Shown: positions 5,654 to 7,988 of the stretch, piece after piece
Layout: every line of letters begins with the position of its first letter
Numbering within the stretch: the stretch's first letter is position 1
Source: Ruminococcaceae bacterium UBA1772
GTDB taxonomy: Bacteria > Bacillota > Clostridia > Oscillospirales > Acutalibacteraceae
DNA length: 7,988 nucleotides
Direction: 5' to 3'
Assembly (NCBI GenBank): GCA_002314645.1
Contig: DCGS01000053.1
Location: 503 to 8,490 of the forward strand
Position numbers and translations under genes: made by a program
The notes under the pieces: model-generated
Told to the model about the DNA's origin: nothing
What the model saw: only the letters and a program-made list of their open reading frames with translations
The model's database searches: none

Positions 5654-6542
5654 CATTGAATGCGAAACATACGAACAACATTTTGAGTCATTGAGAAATT
5701 TTATAAATGCGTCTCTTAGTGACTATCTTGGAATAGACAATTCACAGCTTCAGCCAGTAGGTGAGGCAATGGCTTACAGTGTTGAAATAGGTGGAAAAAG
5801 AATTAGACCAATTCTTACTCTTGAATTCTGCAGAATGTGCGGCGGAAATATTATTGACGCTATTCCTTTTGCATGTGCAATTGAAATGATTCACACATAT
5901 TCTCTTATTCATGATGATCTTCCAAGCATGGATAATGACGACTTCAGACGTGGTAAAGAGTCTTGCCACAAGAAGTTTGGTGAAGCAAATGCAATTCTTG
6001 CAGGTGACGCACTTTTAACCTATGCATTCCAAATTGCAAGCGATGCAGGTGTAACACCAGGTATTGCTTTAAGATCTATCCGTACACTTTCAAATTATGC
6101 TGGTATTTACGGCATGATTGGTGGACAGAATTTAGATTTACAAAATGAAACTTCAAACAATGTAACCTTAGATAGAATTAAGTTTACTCATAAGCTTAAA
6201 ACAGGCGCTCTTATTCGCTGCGCATGTGAACTTGGTTGCACAATTGCTGGTGCAACTAATGAGCAGTTCGTAGCAGCACGTGAGTACGCAGAAAACTTTG
6301 GCATTGCATTCCAAATTGTAGATGACATCTTAGATGTCACTGGAAACCCAGAAGAACTTGGTAAAAATGTTGGTGTGGATGCTGAAAACAATAAGACAAC
6401 TTATGTAACACTTTTAGGTCTTGAAGGTGCAAAGGTTCTTGCAAAAGAGCACACTGAAAAAGCATTAAAGGCTCTTGATGCTTTTGAAAAGAATGAGTAC
6501 TTAAAAGAGGCAACTCTTAAAGCTCTTTCAAGACATAACTAA
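5646..6542 (+). CDS. ispA: IspA, farnesyl diphosphate synthase (short-chain trans-prenyltransferase)
   Basis: This 298-residue protein is of normal length for bacterial IspA. It has GGKRIRP (49-55), the first Asp-rich motif with Asp90-Asp91 and Asp96 in the DDxxxxD form found in bacterial FPP synthases (then RRGKES), GGQNLDL (159-165), KTGALI (185-190) and the second Asp-rich motif VDDILD (225-230). Tyr85, five residues before the first motif, is the usual product-length determinant and favours C15 (FPP) over longer products; a C20 product is not excluded. It condenses DMAPP and IPP through GPP to FPP, feeding undecaprenyl-phosphate, quinone and other isoprenoid pathways. ATG 5646 is preceded by GGGGA (5633-5637), and the start overlaps xseB by eight bases. 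An ATG at 5631 would add five residues, with no better ribosome site. dxs follows 15 bases later, matching the pathway logic. Confidence 0.95.
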   Translation: MSNIECETYEQHFESLRNFINASLSDYLGIDNSQLQPVGEAMAYSVEIGGKRIRPILTLEFCRMCGGNIIDAIPFACAIEMIHTYSLIHDDLPSMDNDDFRRGKESCHKKFGEANAILAGDALLTYAFQIASDAGVTPGIALRSIRTLSNYAGIYGMIGGQNLDLQNETSNNVTLDRIKFTHKLKTGALIRCACELGCTIAGATNEQFVAAREYAENFGIAFQIVDDILDVTGNPEELGKNVGVDAENNKTTYVTLLGLEGAKVLAKEHTEKALKALDAFEKNEYLKEATLKALSRHN

Positions 6543-6557
6543 TGAGGTATTTAAAAA

Positions 6558-7988
6558 ATGGATTATAAGTATCTAAGTAAGATTGAATCGCCTGATGACG
6601 TCAAAAAACTTAATATGAATGAACTTGTTTCTTTGGCATCTGAAGTGCGTTCTGAGCTTATTGATACAGTTTCAAAGAATGGTGGCCATTTGTCTTCAAA
6701 CCTTGGCGTTGTTGAACTGACTATTGCCATGCACAAGTCATTCAGCACTCCAAAAGACAGCTTTATTTGGGACGTTGGACATCAGGTATATACTCACAAG
6801 CTTTTAACTGGTAGATTTAACGAGTTCAAAACTATTAGAACTGCTGGTGGTCTTTCAGGATTCCCAAATCCTGTAGAAAGCAAGCACGATGTATTTGCGG
6901 CAGGTCACAGTGGAACTTCAATTTCTTCCGCATACGGCCTTTCTGTTGCAAAGACACTTCAAAAAGACAAGTCATATACTGTTGCTGTTATTGGTGACGG
7001 TTCATTTACTGGTGGACTTGTATATGAAGCTTTAAACAACGCTGGTCGTGCTAACACAAATTTAATTGTAATTCTCAACGACAATGAAATGTCTATTTCT
7101 CCAAACGTTGGAGCAATGGCAAAATATTTGGCTGCAATTCGAACAAACCCAGACTACTACAACTTTAAGGGCTGGGTTGAAACAACAATTAACAACATAC
7201 CTGTAATCGGTTCGGATGCTAAGTCAACAATAAGTAAAATCAAAAGAAAACTAAAGGATTCCCTTTATAACAGTACATTCTTTGAAGATATGGGCTTCTC
7301 ATATATGGGACCAATAGATGGCCATAACATTGAAGCTTTATGTAATGCAATGGAAAGTGCAAAAGGCTTTGACAATCCAGTTCTAATTCATGTGTTGACA
7401 AAGAAGGGCAAGGGCTACAATTTTGCAGAAATGGATCCATCTGTTTTCCATGGTATTTCAAAATTTGATGTAAACACTGGAAAAGCAAAAAAATCTGGTG
7501 AAAACTATTCAAGCATATTTGGTGACAAGCTCTGTGAACTTGCAGAAAAGGATGACAGAATTTGTGCCATTACTGCTGCAATGGCACTTGGAACTGGACT
7601 TGAAAAGTTTTCTAAAAAATATCCATCAAGATTTTTCGATGTAGGCATTGCTGAAGAACATGCCGTAACCTTTGCAGGTGGCGTTGCTGCTGGCAACATG
7701 ATTCCAGTATTTGCTGTATATTCAACCTTCCTTCAGCGTTCATATGATGAACTTGTACACGATGTTGCCATGCAAAATCAAAAGGTTATTTTAGCAGTTG
7801 ATAGAGCAGGCTTTGTTGGAGAAGATGGTAGAAGTCACCAGGGTCTTTTAGATGTAGCTTTCATAAGATCCATTCCAAAATCTGTTATTTATTCACCTTC
7901 ATCTTATGATGAACTTAGATTAAATCTTGAAAATGCAATAGACTTGGATGGAACTGTTGTTTCAATTAGATACCCAAGAGGTCAAGAA
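6558..7988 (+). CDS. dxs: DXS, 1-deoxy-D-xylulose-5-phosphate synthase (3'-truncated by window edge)
   Basis: An open frame of 477 codons runs to the window end without a stop; the family is about 620-640 residues, so roughly the last quarter (most of the C-terminal transketolase domain) is outside. Motifs seen: GGHLSSNLG (42-50), WDVGHQ (71-76), AAGHSGTS (114-121), the thiamine-diphosphate motif GDGSFTGG (146-153) with NDNEMSIS (174-181), MGPIDGHN (250-257), the catalytic Glu366 in VGIAEEHAV, and DRAGFVGEDGRSHQG (415-429), whose SHQG carries the conserved His. It joins pyruvate and glyceraldehyde 3-phosphate to make DXP, the first committed step of the MEP pathway and a precursor for thiamine and pyridoxal. 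ATG 6558 lies ten bases after GAGG (6544-6547). It is probably co-transcribed with ispA. Confidence 0.97.
   Translation, partial: MDYKYLSKIESPDDVKKLNMNELVSLASEVRSELIDTVSKNGGHLSSNLGVVELTIAMHKSFSTPKDSFIWDVGHQVYTHKLLTGRFNEFKTIRTAGGLSGFPNPVESKHDVFAAGHSGTSISSAYGLSVAKTLQKDKSYTVAVIGDGSFTGGLVYEALNNAGRANTNLIVILNDNEMSISPNVGAMAKYLAAIRTNPDYYNFKGWVETTINNIPVIGSDAKSTISKIKRKLKDSLYNSTFFEDMGFSYMGPIDGHNIEALCNAMESAKGFDNPVLIHVLTKKGKGYNFAEMDPSVFHGISKFDVNTGKAKKSGENYSSIFGDKLCELAEKDDRICAITAAMALGTGLEKFSKKYPSRFFDVGIAEEHAVTFAGGVAAGNMIPVFAVYSTFLQRSYDELVHDVAMQNQKVILAVDRAGFVGEDGRSHQGLLDVAFIRSIPKSVIYSPSSYDELRLNLENAIDLDGTVVSIRYPRGQE

Overview
The window is a chromosomal segment of a low-G+C, endospore-forming Firmicute. The gene order and several family-specific sequences point to class Clostridia, plausibly the Ruminococcaceae/Oscillospiraceae side; that finer placement is an inference from synteny and cannot be proved here. 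Every recognised gene is on the plus strand and coding density is very high. I see no tRNA, rRNA, CRISPR array, insertion sequence, prophage or plasmid gene.

Region 1 (1-2307) is the distal half of the spoIIIA sporulation operon: the C-terminal part of spoIIIAE (cut by the window edge), then spoIIIAF, spoIIIAG and spoIIIAH. In endospore formers these proteins sit in the mother-cell membrane around the forespore. With forespore SpoIIQ they build the channel (feeding tube) that keeps the forespore active. Reading frames are tightly packed, and spoIIIAG starts 53 bases inside spoIIIAF.

Region 2 (2308-2868) is the only part with visible transcriptional punctuation. A candidate sigma-A-type promoter, a short leader and a TTG-started Asp23/Gls24-family gene (yqhY-like) are followed by a strong intrinsic terminator. 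Two sequence relations here deserve a second look. A 13-bp inverted repeat spans from the -10 element to the Asp23-family ribosome site. A 7-bp segment upstream of the terminator can pair with part of the terminator stem.

Region 3 (2869-7988) is a compact housekeeping cluster: nusB, a divergent TsaD/Kae1-family paralogue, xseA, xseB, ispA and the 5' three quarters of dxs. Starts overlap or nearly abut upstream stops, so translational coupling is likely. Functions are transcription antitermination (NusB), exonuclease VII (XseA+XseB) and isoprenoid precursor supply (DXS makes DXP, IspA condenses C5 units to FPP).

Compared with the Bacillus subtilis order (spoIIIA operon, accB, accC, yqhY, nusB, folD, xseA, xseB, ispA, dxs), accBC is absent between spoIIIAH and yqhY, and the TsaD-like gene occupies the folD position. 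Most of the window is well-known conserved biology. I found no convincing new multi-gene system; the best leads are the two RNA/DNA structures around the Asp23-family gene and the altered TsaD paralogue.
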